This document shows, in pieces, positions 8,616 to 17,438 of a stretch of 64,000 bases of DNA. The position numbers and the translations under genes were made by a program. The notes beneath the pieces are model-generated. The model was not told the DNA's origin and did not search any database. It saw only the letters and a list, made by a program, of their open reading frames with translations. Position 1 is the first letter of the stretch, and every line of letters starts with the position of its first letter. This stretch comes from an uncultured Pseudomonadota bacterium. GTDB taxonomy: Bacteria > Myxococcota_A > UBA796 > GCA-2862545. The stretch spans positions 62,001-126,000 of the forward strand of contig CAJXTB010000011.1 of assembly GCA_913061235.1 (NCBI GenBank). The letters are read 5' to 3'.

Positions 8616-9515
8616 ATGCGCGCACAGAGTCCCCACTATGAAGCCTTTGTTGCCGTTGTCCGCTTGGGGACGGTGACCGAAGCGGCCAAGGTCCTGAACT
8701 TGCCGCGTCCCACCGTCAGTCGGCACATCGCGCGGCTGGAGTCGGACTTGGGTGTTGCCCTGCTGCACCGGACCACTCGCCGCATCACGCCCACAACCGC
8801 CGGACAGCAGCTCTTCGAGCGTGTAGAGCCTCTTTTGGAGCAATGGGACGCCGTTGAAGCCGACCTGCGCAATCAAGCTGGCTCTGTTCGCGGCACGGTG
8901 CGTATCTCCGTTCTTCCACTGGTTGCGCCAGCCATGGCCAGCGTGGTGGGACGCCTTCATCAGATGCACCCCGAGTTGATGGTGGATGTGGTCGCGAATG
9001 TTCGGTTGGTCGACCTGCGAACCGAGCAGTTCGATGCGGCAATCTGGGCCGGTGACCCGCGCGACCCTGACCTGGTGTCGCGGACGCTTACCGCCGGACA
9101 TGTAGGACTGGTTGCGGCTCCCACCTACATCAACCAGCATGGAACGCCTGCAGCCGTAGCGGACCTTGCGAGGCACACGCTGTTGCTCGGGCACAGTGGT
9201 GACGGGCGACCGCGCGCGTTTTGGCCCCTTCACGAAGGTGGACGCGTTCGTGTTCGTGGCACCTTTGCCACCAACGATGCCGCTCTCCTTCGCCAAGCAA
9301 CCCTGCTTGGGCAGGGCATCTGCCTGCTCAGCGACCTGAACGCCGGAGCCGCCCTAGACGACGGCCGCTTGGTGCGTGTTCTACCCGGTGTTGTGGGCAT
9401 CACCGCTGCCGTGCGCCTGTTGGTCGCTCAACAACGACGGATGCCCTCGCGCGTGCGGGTACTCATCGATGCCATCGCCGCCCACTTCGATGCTGTGCAG
9501 GCGACGGGAACGTAG
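8616..9515 (+). CDS. LysR-family transcriptional regulator
   Basis: A 299-residue transcription factor with the LysR layout. The N-terminal winged helix-turn-helix spans about residues 14-50, including AAKVLNLPRPTVSRHIARLE and LLHRTTR. An effector-binding domain of the periplasmic-binding-protein fold (about 88-290) starts at GSVRGTVRISVLPLVAP. It sits in the subfamily that includes many AaeR/DsdC-like single-target regulators; the inducer is not deducible. It is transcribed away from the esterase gene at 7723-8523, and the TTCGAA boxes in the shared promoter are its likely binding sites. It ends 18 bp from the convergent gene at 9534. Confidence 0.92.
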   Translation: MRAQSPHYEAFVAVVRLGTVTEAAKVLNLPRPTVSRHIARLESDLGVALLHRTTRRITPTTAGQQLFERVEPLLEQWDAVEADLRNQAGSVRGTVRISVLPLVAPAMASVVGRLHQMHPELMVDVVANVRLVDLRTEQFDAAIWAGDPRDPDLVSRTLTAGHVGLVAAPTYINQHGTPAAVADLARHTLLLGHSGDGRPRAFWPLHEGGRVRVRGTFATNDAALLRQATLLGQGICLLSDLNAGAALDDGRLVRVLPGVVGITAAVRLLVAQQRRMPSRVRVLIDAIAAHFDAVQATGT

Positions 9516-9533
9516 GACGTCTTGTGGGGGACG

Positions 9534-10469
9534 CTATCGGTCGCGTCTGCGCTGTCGCCGGGTGCGTCGGGTCTCTTCAGGCTGTGGCTCGGGCTCGGCT
9601 ACTTCGGGACGCACCCCGAGAAAGTGGACCGAGCCTTTGTCGTGTTCGTAGACCCAGAGTCTGCTCAGCTCGTCTTTTACGAAGATGGGCATCTGGTTCA
9701 TGATGGCCTGGAATCCATAGGATGCGACCGGGAATGCAATCCGTGGATTGCTCATGTACATCGAGGCTAGGTTCGGGTCGGGCTCGGGGTTGCGCAGCGT
9801 GAGCTCGGACACCTGCTGAAAGACGGGCTCTCCACCCATGCACCACAAGATTGAGCTTCCGCCGGTGATCTGTTCTCCCGTCACGGTCTTTGCAGGCAAG
9901 ATGAAGGCAGCGCCGCCGGGCACACCTCCAACGGACATGGGCACAACGGCGATGTTGACGGGGGCGTCGACAACAGCGTCTCCAGAGTTGATTCGGCGGG
10001 CCAGGTCCTGTCGGCAGTCCCATCGAGCGCGCGCCGCGGCCGGTAGCGGTGTGAGGGCTGGTTGTAGTGCTGGGCTTGGCTGCTCGGCAGTGGGCCAACC
10101 CACCACACTGTCGTTCTGCATGGTGACGGTCCATCCAATCACAGGTCCGTCGGGGCCATCCATCACCCAGTGGACAGGTACGGAACCCCCCGGGCCGGCT
10201 TCACCGGTGATGTACCCATGGACCGTCGAGTCGAGTGTCGAACCGACGTCCGACGCTAGGAACGCGTCGGTGGCATGGTGTGCTGCCATGTCCCGAAACC
10301 AAAGCTCGATAGCGAACCTGTCAGACATCGATACCCAGCTGGCCAGGTCTTCAGGGATGGGCAGCTCGGTACCGGAGTCGGTCCATTGCTGGATGGTCTC
10401 GGTGAGCCAGGGGTCTTCGGAATCGGGTGTGCCTGCCATGGCGAGGACGGCGAAGAGTAGCGTCAACAT
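9534..10469 (-). CDS. Hypothetical exported protein
   Basis: A 311-residue protein with a short Sec-type signal (MLTLLFAVLAMAGTPD) and no domain I recognise. The mature part is of mixed composition with several Trp-rich segments and two Cys (WDCRQDL, LWCMGGE), and ends in a strongly basic tail (TRRTRRQRRRDR). It may be periplasmic. It lies between the convergent LysR gene and the lipoprotein gene at 10575 on the same strand, 105 bp upstream. No function assigned. Confidence 0.65.
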   Translation of the reverse strand: MLTLLFAVLAMAGTPDSEDPWLTETIQQWTDSGTELPIPEDLASWVSMSDRFAIELWFRDMAAHHATDAFLASDVGSTLDSTVHGYITGEAGPGGSVPVHWVMDGPDGPVIGWTVTMQNDSVVGWPTAEQPSPALQPALTPLPAAARARWDCRQDLARRINSGDAVVDAPVNIAVVPMSVGGVPGGAAFILPAKTVTGEQITGGSSILWCMGGEPVFQQVSELTLRNPEPDPNLASMYMSNPRIAFPVASYGFQAIMNQMPIFVKDELSRLWVYEHDKGSVHFLGVRPEVAEPEPQPEETRRTRRQRRRDR

Positions 10470-10574
10470 GAAATCTCCAGACAGGGGCTAGCTGTATCTC
10501 AACAGGCTTGCAGCCGGCACGAAGACTCGCAGATGAGGGTGAGACAGCTGCGACGACAGCTCAGCATCCCCTCG

Positions 10575-11168
10575 TCACTCAGTCGCAGCATCCGAGCAGG
10601 AGAACAAGCCAAAGCGGTCCGCCGGTTCACCCAAGAGGGACCAGGTAATGTCGCTGCTACCGGACACCGAGTACCCAGGCAGGCTACCGACCTCGCACTC
10701 CAAGAGTTCGAACGCGTTCTGTGCAACATAGCTATCGCCGTTCGGGCAGGTCAGCGCCAGACCCACCATGCCAGACACAGCCGTTGAGGCCTCACCGCTC
10801 GCTGTCACCAGCGCAGTACTGGTTCCGTCTCCATGACGTGCACACTCCGCTCCGTCGCTGTCCTCGATGATGAAGCTCCAGAGGTAGTCTTCGTCTGCGA
10901 ATGAGTCGAGTGGGACCGGGTCATCGAAGCGGATGACCACGCCGTCGGACATTGTGCACGTAGAGCGGGTGGCGTCGAATAGGCCGTCTGAGGCGTTGGC
11001 GTCCACACAAGCGTAGGCCTCCTCAACCGCGACGGACCAGCAGAAATCGGGCTCGGCGATGACCTCGCAGGTCAGGGCAGGCGAGTCCTCGTCTACGCCT
11101 GAGTCCTCTCCATCACCGCCGCTACACCCTACTGCCCAGGCCAATGCCAACAATGCGTACCGGTTCAT
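10575..11168 (-). CDS. Small lipoprotein of unknown function
   Basis: A 197-residue lipoprotein. The ATG at 11168 places a clear signal and lipobox (LALAWAVGC) at the N-terminus, so the longer open frame to 11300 is rejected. The linker after the lipid Cys is Gly/Asp/Glu-rich. The mature part has about six Cys (for example LTCEVIAEPDFCWSV, YACVDAN, TCTMSDG), suggesting disulfides in an extracytoplasmic domain. No known domain recognised. Confidence 0.65.
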   Translation of the reverse strand: MNRYALLALAWAVGCSGGDGEDSGVDEDSPALTCEVIAEPDFCWSVAVEEAYACVDANASDGLFDATRSTCTMSDGVVIRFDDPVPLDSFADEDYLWSFIIEDSDGAECARHGDGTSTALVTASGEASTAVSGMVGLALTCPNGDSYVAQNAFELLECEVGSLPGYSVSGSSDITWSLLGEPADRFGLFSCSDAATE

Positions 11169-11280
11169 CTTGCACTCCTTGCCCGGGTCAGTGGGTCGGG
11201 TTCGTAGACTGTATTCCGATTGTCCGGCTGTGTTGTCGAACCGCGATGTGTGTGAAGAATCATCGCCACTCGTCTGACGG

Positions 11281-11757
11281 CTAGGGCACACCCATGGCAA
11301 TCTGCACGTTGGTGAGCATGTTGTCGATGGCTCTGCGCGTAGACCGGTTGATGATGAACTGCGGCACCACCATGCCTGTCTTCATGGCGAAGCTGTACTG
11401 GAGACGGGCGCCTTCATCGGCTTCGGTGACGGTCCACACTGCGCTGTAGGACTCAAAGGTGTCTGACTCGACAAGGTCGGAACGCCATCCGTTGTCCGTT
11501 GGGCACCATGTGACCGTGTAGTGAATGGTCTTCATGGCGGTGCGGGAGGTGTGCGCGTAAACGCCACACTCCCCCTGGGGAGCAAGGGCCACGATTTCCG
11601 TTCCCGAAGCGTCTGTCTCGCTGATCCAGCGAGGGTCCGAGAGCTTGGCGCGCGCCTCGTCTACGCCCATGGTGACCGTGACGTCGCCGCGGACGGTGTT
11701 GTCCGAGTCGATGACCACAACGGGTTCCGCGAGCGCGATGGCGACTAGGATGATCAT
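11281..11757 (-). CDS. Exported SRPBCC/START-like protein
   Basis: A 158-residue protein starting at ATG 11757 with a short hydrophobic N-terminus (MIILVAIALAEPVVV) that resembles a Sec signal cleaved after LAEP. The body has the character of a START/polyketide-cyclase-like helix-grip domain: alternating strands (IHYTVTWCP, YSAVWTVTEADEGARLQYSFAM) and a C-terminal amphipathic helix (RRAIDNMLTNVQIAMG). The frame continues upstream to 11904 but with no coding character. Such domains bind hydrophobic ligands; ligand unknown. Domain call is tentative. Confidence 0.55.
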   Translation of the reverse strand: MIILVAIALAEPVVVIDSDNTVRGDVTVTMGVDEARAKLSDPRWISETDASGTEIVALAPQGECGVYAHTSRTAMKTIHYTVTWCPTDNGWRSDLVESDTFESYSAVWTVTEADEGARLQYSFAMKTGMVVPQFIINRSTRRAIDNMLTNVQIAMGVP

Positions 11758-11941
11758 GGGTTCATTTAGCCGCTGTTCGTACCCACCCGACAGTGTCTGC
11801 GACGAGATGAGACAGCAACTCGAGACGGGTGGTGATGTCGCACCGTGCAATGGGCGTGGCCAGGGGCTCCGGCACCGTCGTTGTGTCGTCGACAGACTGA
11901 ACACCGCCGCTTAGGCTGCGCTCAACTTGATGGGAGTCGGT

Positions 11942-13039
11942 ATGCGTTCGTGCACTGTTCTGTTGGCGCTGTTCCCGTTGTTTGGGGTCGGCTGCGATGG
12001 GGGCGCGGACTCTGATTCGGACGTGGGTGTCGATTCAGGCACGGACACCGATGTCGACATCGGCTCCGACACGGACAGCGACAGCGACAGCGACACGGAC
12101 TCCGACAGCGACACGGACTCCGACAGCGACACGGACTCCGACAGCGACACGGACTCTGACAGCGGCACGGACAGCGACAGCGACACGGACTCTGACAGCG
12201 ACACGGACTCTGACAGCGACACGGACTCCGATTCGGACACCTACGACCCCAACACTGAGCTGTACTTCAACGACCTCGTCGACATTGCACAACCGCCTGT
12301 CGGCGACGACTTGGCATGCTGGGAACCCGGTGACTCTTGGCTGTCCGAGGTGGTTTCCGATGAGGGTGCCAACACGTATGTCGAGGTGGTTAACTTCCAG
12401 AATGGTGTGTGGGTAGAAGGGGCGACCATTGTCGCCTTCACTGGACCCACACCGGACATTGGGGTTGTCGCCTCCGCGGTCTCGGACGATAGGGGTGAGG
12501 CCGAACTCAGCGGGTCGTCCTGCACGCCCCTCAATATCGTAACGTCCGCTTCGGGGGCTCTAGATACCTACGAGTACAACGTGGTCTTGTCGCCGGTGTC
12601 CTCCCGCGGACGCATTCCCCTCGACAGTGTTTCACGGTCCACAGGTACCCTCATTCCTGCTCTTCTGACTGTTGACCAAATCGAAGGAACGGGATTTGTG
12701 CTCGGTGTTGTGAACGACTGTACGCAGGGTCGTGTTGAGAATGTCCAAATCGTGCTGCGAAACCGTAGCGGCAACATCCCCGAGAGCCTGTCGGTTCACT
12801 ACTTCCTCAACTCCTTCCCCAACCGGAATCAGTCCGCGACGTCGTCAGATGGCTGGTGGTACGCGACGAATGTTCCACCGGGCGAGTGGACGGCGGAGGC
12901 GTGGGCGTATGACGAGGTGCTGGGGAGTACGTTGGTGGGCAGCTCTCCGCTTGTCATCTTCGACGACTCGGCCACCATTTCCACTGTGGTGTGGGGAAGC
13001 GAACAGGGCTGGACTGTCCCGTCGTATTGTCTGCCATAA
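11942..13039 (+). CDS. Lipoprotein with Asp-Ser/Asp-Thr repeat linker
   Basis: A 365-residue surface lipoprotein. ATG 11942 is chosen because it gives [18 protein letters not shown] directly; upstream codons at 11927 and 11930 are also in frame. After the lipid Cys comes an extended acidic linker of alternating Asp with Ser or Thr to about residue 100, encoded by an 18-bp tandem repeat. The folded part (residues about 105-365) is rich in strands, with a carboxypeptidase-regulatory-like look ([33 protein letters not shown]). It may be an anchored Ig-like domain. Function unknown. Confidence 0.75.
   Translation: MRSCTVLLALFPLFGVGCDGGADSDSDVGVDSGTDTDVDIGSDTDSDSDSDTDSDSDTDSDSDTDSDSDTDSDSGTDSDSDTDSDSDTDSDSDTDSDSDTYDPNTELYFNDLVDIAQPPVGDDLACWEPGDSWLSEVVSDEGANTYVEVVNFQNGVWVEGATIVAFTGPTPDIGVVASAVSDDRGEAELSGSSCTPLNIVTSASGALDTYEYNVVLSPVSSRGRIPLDSVSRSTGTLIPALLTVDQIEGTGFVLGVVNDCTQGRVENVQIVLRNRSGNIPESLSVHYFLNSFPNRNQSATSSDGWWYATNVPPGEWTAEAWAYDEVLGSTLVGSSPLVIFDDSATISTVVWGSEQGWTVPSYCLP
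12064..12237 (+). repeat. 18-bp tandem repeat coding for DSDTDS
   Basis: Units of GACAGCGACACGGACTCC with few changes, in frame inside the lipoprotein gene. Synonymous drift (TCC/TCT) and one GGC codon break the array. Length variation by slippage would change linker length without a frameshift, since the unit is a multiple of three. Confidence 0.9.
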
Positions 13040-13056
13040 GCGTGGCGTCTTCGGAC

Positions 13057-13731
13057 TCAGCGCTCTCGTTTCTTGACCTCAAACGGAAGCGCTGTCGTCA
13101 GAGCGTCTTGTCCCCTCGGCACGGTAAACGTCTCGGTGATTCGGCTGTACAAGCCGCCAGCCAGTCGTGCGAGTGGGGCCAGCTTGTCGGCATCGATGTG
13201 CATGCGTTCTCCGACCAACGCGTCATCCATCCAGACATGGACGACCTCGCCAATCACCACAACCCCGCTGGTTGGAACACCTGGGGCTAGCCGAATGACC
13301 TGCAGGGTCTTGCACTCAAAGCTGACCGGGCACTCGGCTACACGCGGCGGACGGACCACGGCGCACTCTGCAGGGGTCAAGCCCGTCAGGGTGAACTCGC
13401 TCTCGTCTGCAGGCAGGTTGGCGGAAGCGGCGTTGATCTCGCGTGCATGGTCCACGACGGATGCGTTGACAACGAACTCGCCAAGTCCGCCTTCTGCTTG
13501 TGGAAGCAGGTTGCGAAGGGTGTCCTTGTCCGAACCATCGTCCTTGGTCGTTGGACAGAACATCAACGCCATTGGGTCGGCGCCAGCTCCGCTGAAGAAG
13601 GAGTAGGGGGCCAAGTTGGGCACGCCGTCCGGCGACAACGTCGAGACGAACGCAATGGGCCGCGGGATGATGACGCCAGTGAGCAGCTTGTAGCGCTCTG
13701 TACGGCTGAGCTGTTTGGGGTCGAGCTGCAT
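13057..13731 (-). CDS. Flavin reductase-like domain protein (FMN-binding, DIM6/NTAB type)
   Basis: A 224-residue protein of the split-barrel flavoprotein family that binds FMN and either reduces flavin for a partner monooxygenase or acts directly. The family N-terminus is clear: ERYKLLTGVIIPRPIAFVST followed by DGVPNLAPYSFF, then FCPTTKDDG and DTLRNL. No signal peptide, so cytoplasmic. No partner oxygenase gene is adjacent, so the substrate is unknown. Convergent with the lipoprotein gene ending at 13039. Confidence 0.85.
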   Translation of the reverse strand: MQLDPKQLSRTERYKLLTGVIIPRPIAFVSTLSPDGVPNLAPYSFFSGAGADPMALMFCPTTKDDGSDKDTLRNLLPQAEGGLGEFVVNASVVDHAREINAASANLPADESEFTLTGLTPAECAVVRPPRVAECPVSFECKTLQVIRLAPGVPTSGVVVIGEVVHVWMDDALVGERMHIDADKLAPLARLAGGLYSRITETFTVPRGQDALTTALPFEVKKRER

Positions 13732-13889
13732 GGGGACCTCGTGCGTTCAGTTTGCGCGCATGCCGTGAGGACGACCCCGACGGAGCCCGGCACTGCCGCG
13801 TCTGGGTGTTGTGTGGCGCTCTATGGCGCGTTTTGCGAGCCGGGTACTCGCTTTCGATGTGATAGGCGCGGGGTCTGCTGGAGATAGTC

Positions 13890-14882
13890 ATGTACACACG
13901 CCACTTTATGCCTAAGATGGGTTCGGTCCGCTGGACGGCGCCTTCCGCTGTGGGCTTTGGGTTGTGGTCGGTCGTAGTGACCGCTGCGTTCACGTTTGGC
14001 GACCAGACGTGGCTGGCGTTCCCAGCGCTGCCCATCAGCATCTTGGGAACCGCGGTCTCTTTCTACTTGGGATTCAAGGGCAACGCCTCGTACGACCGAA
14101 TGTGGGAAGCACGGAAGATCTGGGGCGGAATCGTCAATACCAGCCGAACCTGGGGTACCCACGTCACTGCCTTCATCGACAACGCAGATGACGATGCCGT
14201 CCACACCGAGCTTGTCTACCGGCATGTTGCGTGGCTGACAGCGTTGCGCATTCGTCTACGACGCTCAAAGCCATGGGAGCATCGCGAGCCGATCAACGAC
14301 CACTACCGTGAGGCTTTCGGCACCTTGGACACCTCTGATGATGCCTTACGCCAGGGAATGACGCCGTTTGTCGACGCTACCGAGCTCGACTGGCTGATGC
14401 AGCGTCAGAACCACACCACGCAGCTCATTGCGACTCAGTCCCGGCGCCTGAAAGAGCTTCGGAACGATGGCGCGATGGACGACTTTCGCCACATGGAGCT
14501 GGCCAAGTTGCTCGAGACCTTTTTGACGCTTCAAGGCAAGGCCGAACGCATCAAGAACTTCCCTTTGCCTAGGCAATATGCAACGGTAAACCGGTGGTTT
14601 GTACAGTTGTTTTTGGTGCTCCTCCCCCTTGGTCTACTCGGCAGTTTCGAGTCGCTTGGGGAACATCGCGTCTGGCTGACCGTGCCCATTACCGTCACCT
14701 TGGCGTGGGTGTTCACCATGTGGGACCTGCTCCAGAACTACACCGAGAATCCTTTCGAGGGCCTGCTCAACGACATTCCAATGACGGCCATGTCTCGGGG
14801 TATCGAGATTGACCTGCGGGAAATCTTGGGTGAAACCGATCTTCCCGATGCACTCAAGCCGGTGAACGACCTGTTGTTCTAG
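13890..14882 (+). CDS. Bestrophin-like anion channel (UPF0187/YneE type)
   Basis: A 330-residue inner-membrane protein of the bestrophin family, pentameric chloride or small-cation channels. Membrane segments appear at about residues 20-40 (AVGFGLWSVVVTAAFTFG), 45-60 and two near 230-285 (FVQLFLVLLPLGLLGSF; VWLTVPITVTLAWVFTMWD). The hallmark FKGNASYDRMWEARKIWGG and the later NPFEGLLNDIP are present. The ATG at 13890 is preceded by GGAG at suitable spacing. Ion and physiological role are not deducible. It stands alone with the cytochrome gene 97 bp downstream. Confidence 0.9.
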   Translation: MYTRHFMPKMGSVRWTAPSAVGFGLWSVVVTAAFTFGDQTWLAFPALPISILGTAVSFYLGFKGNASYDRMWEARKIWGGIVNTSRTWGTHVTAFIDNADDDAVHTELVYRHVAWLTALRIRLRRSKPWEHREPINDHYREAFGTLDTSDDALRQGMTPFVDATELDWLMQRQNHTTQLIATQSRRLKELRNDGAMDDFRHMELAKLLETFLTLQGKAERIKNFPLPRQYATVNRWFVQLFLVLLPLGLLGSFESLGEHRVWLTVPITVTLAWVFTMWDLLQNYTENPFEGLLNDIPMTAMSRGIEIDLREILGETDLPDALKPVNDLLF

Positions 14883-14891
14883 GCGAGGTCG

Positions 14892-14910
14892 CACCGCTGT
14901 AGAGCGGGTG
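14892..14910 (+). terminator. Weak stem-loop after the bestrophin-like gene
   Basis: CACCGCT and AGCGGGTG pair around a GTAG loop with one bulged base, 9 bp after the stop codon. There is no T-run, so it is at best a pause or a Rho-assisted site. Confidence 0.25.
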
Positions 14911-14979
14911 ACACGGCGGTTACGGAGCGCTTACAAACCGAACCGGCGGTCCTCATAGACAAGTGCATGGAGGAGAACC

Positions 14980-16065
14980 ATGCGGACTGGACTTGTCATC
15001 GTCATCGCCCTGACCGGAGCAACAACGACGGTTGCATCGACCTTGTTGACCGCGGACTCTGCGGAACACGAGGTGGGGCGTGAGTTGTTCACGCGTGAAT
15101 GGGTTGCCAACGACCCGCGCTCCGCGGCCGGCGCTGGGCTTGGGGAGCAGGCCAACGCGGAGTCGTGTGTGGCCTGTCATTCCCTGGGAGGGGTGGGCGG
15201 TGCCGGAGGACGGTCACGAAACGTGGGAACGACCCTGGACGTTGGCAATGTGTTCGGCGGCATGCAGATGATGATGGTGCCTATGCCTGCGTTTGTGGGG
15301 TTGGAGGGCGAAGGCGGCCTGACCCTGGCGGACATTGGCTCACCGCGAAATCCGCCGGCGCTGTTTGGTGCTGGGCTCATCGACCGGGTGCCCGAGTCGG
15401 CGCTGCGCACCCTGGAATCCAAGACCTATGACGACCATCCGGCCATCTCGGGTCGGGTGTCTGAGACCGAAGACGGGCGTGTGGGGCGCTTTGCCTGGAA
15501 GGGCCATGTCCCGTCCCTCGCGGACTTTGTCGCCCAGGCGTGCGAGGTCGAGCTGGGCCTAGTTGTTGAGCGGCCGGGAGAAGAAACATTGGTCGCGGCC
15601 GCGGACTTACTGGCACCACAGACGGACGCCTTGACCCGGTACATTGGCGCGCTGGAGGCCCCACAGGAGCACGTGGGTCAGCCCTTCGCGGGTCGCGGAG
15701 AGTATGTGTTTAGCGAGGTTGGCTGTGCCTCATGCCATGTGGAGTCGGTCGGACCGGCCAAGCGCGTGTTCAGCGACCTGTTGCTACACGACATGGGGCC
15801 AGGCCTGTCAGACGCTGGCTTTGGCTATGCTCAAGTAGCGACTAGCGAGCTTGTAGCGGTGGCTCAAGAGTGGCGTACACCCCCTCTGTGGGGCATTCGG
15901 GACACCGCTCCGTACCTTCACGATGGCCGCGCAGATACCCTTGCTGACGCCATCTCTTTGCATGGCGGAGAGGCTGAGACGGTGGTGCTGGCTTGGAGTG
16001 CGTTGGAGAGCGAGGACCGTGCAGCCCTCGACAGCTTTCTGCGCTCACTCGTGGCGCCACTATAG
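14980..16065 (+). CDS. Di-haem c-type cytochrome, DHOR (DUF1111) family
   Basis: A 361-residue exported protein with two CxxCH haem sites: CVACHSLGG at about residue 65 and CASCHVESVG at about residue 250. A Sec signal covers the first about 20 residues. The C-terminal TPPLWGIRDTAPYLHDGR and LHGGEA are the family signature shared with di-haem peroxidase relatives such as the di-haem oxidoreductase (thiol oxidoreductase-like) group. It acts in the periplasm in electron transfer, possibly as a peroxidase; the donor is unknown. The ATG is preceded by GGAGGAGAACC, a strong ribosome site. It ends 5 bp from the convergent GH1 gene. Confidence 0.85.
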   Translation: MRTGLVIVIALTGATTTVASTLLTADSAEHEVGRELFTREWVANDPRSAAGAGLGEQANAESCVACHSLGGVGGAGGRSRNVGTTLDVGNVFGGMQMMMVPMPAFVGLEGEGGLTLADIGSPRNPPALFGAGLIDRVPESALRTLESKTYDDHPAISGRVSETEDGRVGRFAWKGHVPSLADFVAQACEVELGLVVERPGEETLVAAADLLAPQTDALTRYIGALEAPQEHVGQPFAGRGEYVFSEVGCASCHVESVGPAKRVFSDLLLHDMGPGLSDAGFGYAQVATSELVAVAQEWRTPPLWGIRDTAPYLHDGRADTLADAISLHGGEAETVVLAWSALESEDRAALDSFLRSLVAPL

Positions 16066-16070
16066 GTGGC

Positions 16071-17438
16071 CTACCACGTGGGTAGTGTGCCGGTCTTGGC
16101 TACCTCGGCGAAGAATCGAAAGCTGTCTTTCGGGCGCCGCTCGCCGGTCTCAAAGTCCACCCAGGTCAGCCCAAACCGCTTCTCATAGCCCTCAGCCCAC
16201 TCGAAATTGTCCAGCAGTGACCATGCGAAGTAGCCGGTGAGTGGGATGCCGTCGGTCACGCAGCGCAGGCACGCCCGCAAGTGACTGTCGAAATAGGAAA
16301 CGCGCCTTGCATCTTTGACCCGTCCGTCGTCGTCGGGTTCGGTGCTGTACGCACAGCCGTTCTCGGTCACGACCAAGTCGCCAGAGTCGTAGTCGTGGTG
16401 CAGGCGAGCCATGATGTCGTAGAGGCCGTCGGGCCAGACCTCCCAGCCAAAGTCGGTACAACGCTCGGGAGGGGGCACGGCCTGTGTGCGCGGGGCGTTG
16501 TCAGCCTCGTCGACCTTGTCGCTGCGAATGATGGCGCGGGAGTAGTAGTTGATGCCGAGAAAGTCGGTGTCGACGGCGATGGTCTCTAGGTCGCCGTCGT
16601 GAACAAAATCCAAGCCTTTCGGTAGGTGTCCCTCGTCTTCATAGTGAGCGACTTGATCGGCCGGGTAGCCGCGCTTGTGCAGTGGGTCGAGGTACCAACG
16701 GTTGAAGAAGCCGTCGAACTGCTGACACGCGATGCGGTCGGCTTCCGACCCCGATGCGGGGATGCCTGGGGTCAGGTTGAGGGTGATGCCGACTTGGCTG
16801 TCGGCACTGTTGGCCCGAATGACGGGGACGGCCTTCCCGTGAGACAGCAGGATGTGGTGTGCGGCTTTCAGGGCGGCGTTGGGGTCCTTGATGCCTGGCG
16901 CGTGTTCACCATTCCAGTAGCCAAGTGTGGCCACAACCCAGGGTTCGTTGTGGGTGATCCAGTGTTTGACCCGGTCACCGAGATGCCGGGACATGACGTC
17001 GGCAAAATGAACGAAGGGGTCGATGATGCCGCGGGACGGCCAGCCTCCGGCGTCTTGTAGCGCTTGTGGAAGGTCCCAATGGTACAGGGTGACCCACGGC
17101 GTGATTCCCGCTTCGAGCAGTCCGTCCACAATGCGGTCGTAGAAGGCCAGTCCTTTGGCGTTGGGCGTAGCCTCGCTGCCTGTGGGCAAGATGCGCGGCC
17201 AAGCAATCGATAGTCGGTATGCGTCTACGTTGAGTTTCTGGAGCAGGGCAATGTCTTCGGCAAAGCGGTGGTAGTGGTCGCAGGCGATGTCCCCGTTGTC
17301 TCCACCTTTGACCTTGCCGGGGGTGTGGCTGAATCGGTCCCAGATGCTCTCGCCACGTCCGTCTACGTCAACGGCGCCTTCGATCTGGTAGCTACTGGTT
17401 GCTGAGCCAAAGACGAAGCCCGGTGGAAAGCTGTTCAT
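16071..17438 (-). CDS. GH1 beta-glucosidase
   Basis: Retaining beta-glycosidase of family GH1, 455 residues, cytoplasmic (no signal). It releases glucose from the non-reducing end of imported beta-gluco-oligosaccharides. Seen: the N-terminal GH1 signature FVFGSATSSYQIEGA, the acid/base Glu in THNEPW at about residue 165, and the nucleophile Glu in VTENGCAY at about residue 360, followed by the usual GYFAWSLLDNFEWAEGY. It is the last gene of the glucan operon and overlaps the ATPase gene by 4 bp (ATGA), which points to translational coupling. The product glucose could feed glycogen synthesis via the neighbouring glgC-glgA after phosphorylation. Confidence 0.95.
   Translation of the reverse strand: MNSFPPGFVFGSATSSYQIEGAVDVDGRGESIWDRFSHTPGKVKGGDNGDIACDHYHRFAEDIALLQKLNVDAYRLSIAWPRILPTGSEATPNAKGLAFYDRIVDGLLEAGITPWVTLYHWDLPQALQDAGGWPSRGIIDPFVHFADVMSRHLGDRVKHWITHNEPWVVATLGYWNGEHAPGIKDPNAALKAAHHILLSHGKAVPVIRANSADSQVGITLNLTPGIPASGSEADRIACQQFDGFFNRWYLDPLHKRGYPADQVAHYEDEGHLPKGLDFVHDGDLETIAVDTDFLGINYYSRAIIRSDKVDEADNAPRTQAVPPPERCTDFGWEVWPDGLYDIMARLHHDYDSGDLVVTENGCAYSTEPDDDGRVKDARRVSYFDSHLRACLRCVTDGIPLTGYFAWSLLDNFEWAEGYEKRFGLTWVDFETGERRPKDSFRFFAEVAKTGTLPTW

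Noticed and set aside
8592-9296. A 234-codon minus-strand open frame
   Set aside because: Antisense to the LysR gene and overlapping the shared promoter; no domain.
12064-12237. Possible CRISPR array
   Set aside because: Units are contiguous 18-mers without spacers and encode an acidic linker in frame.
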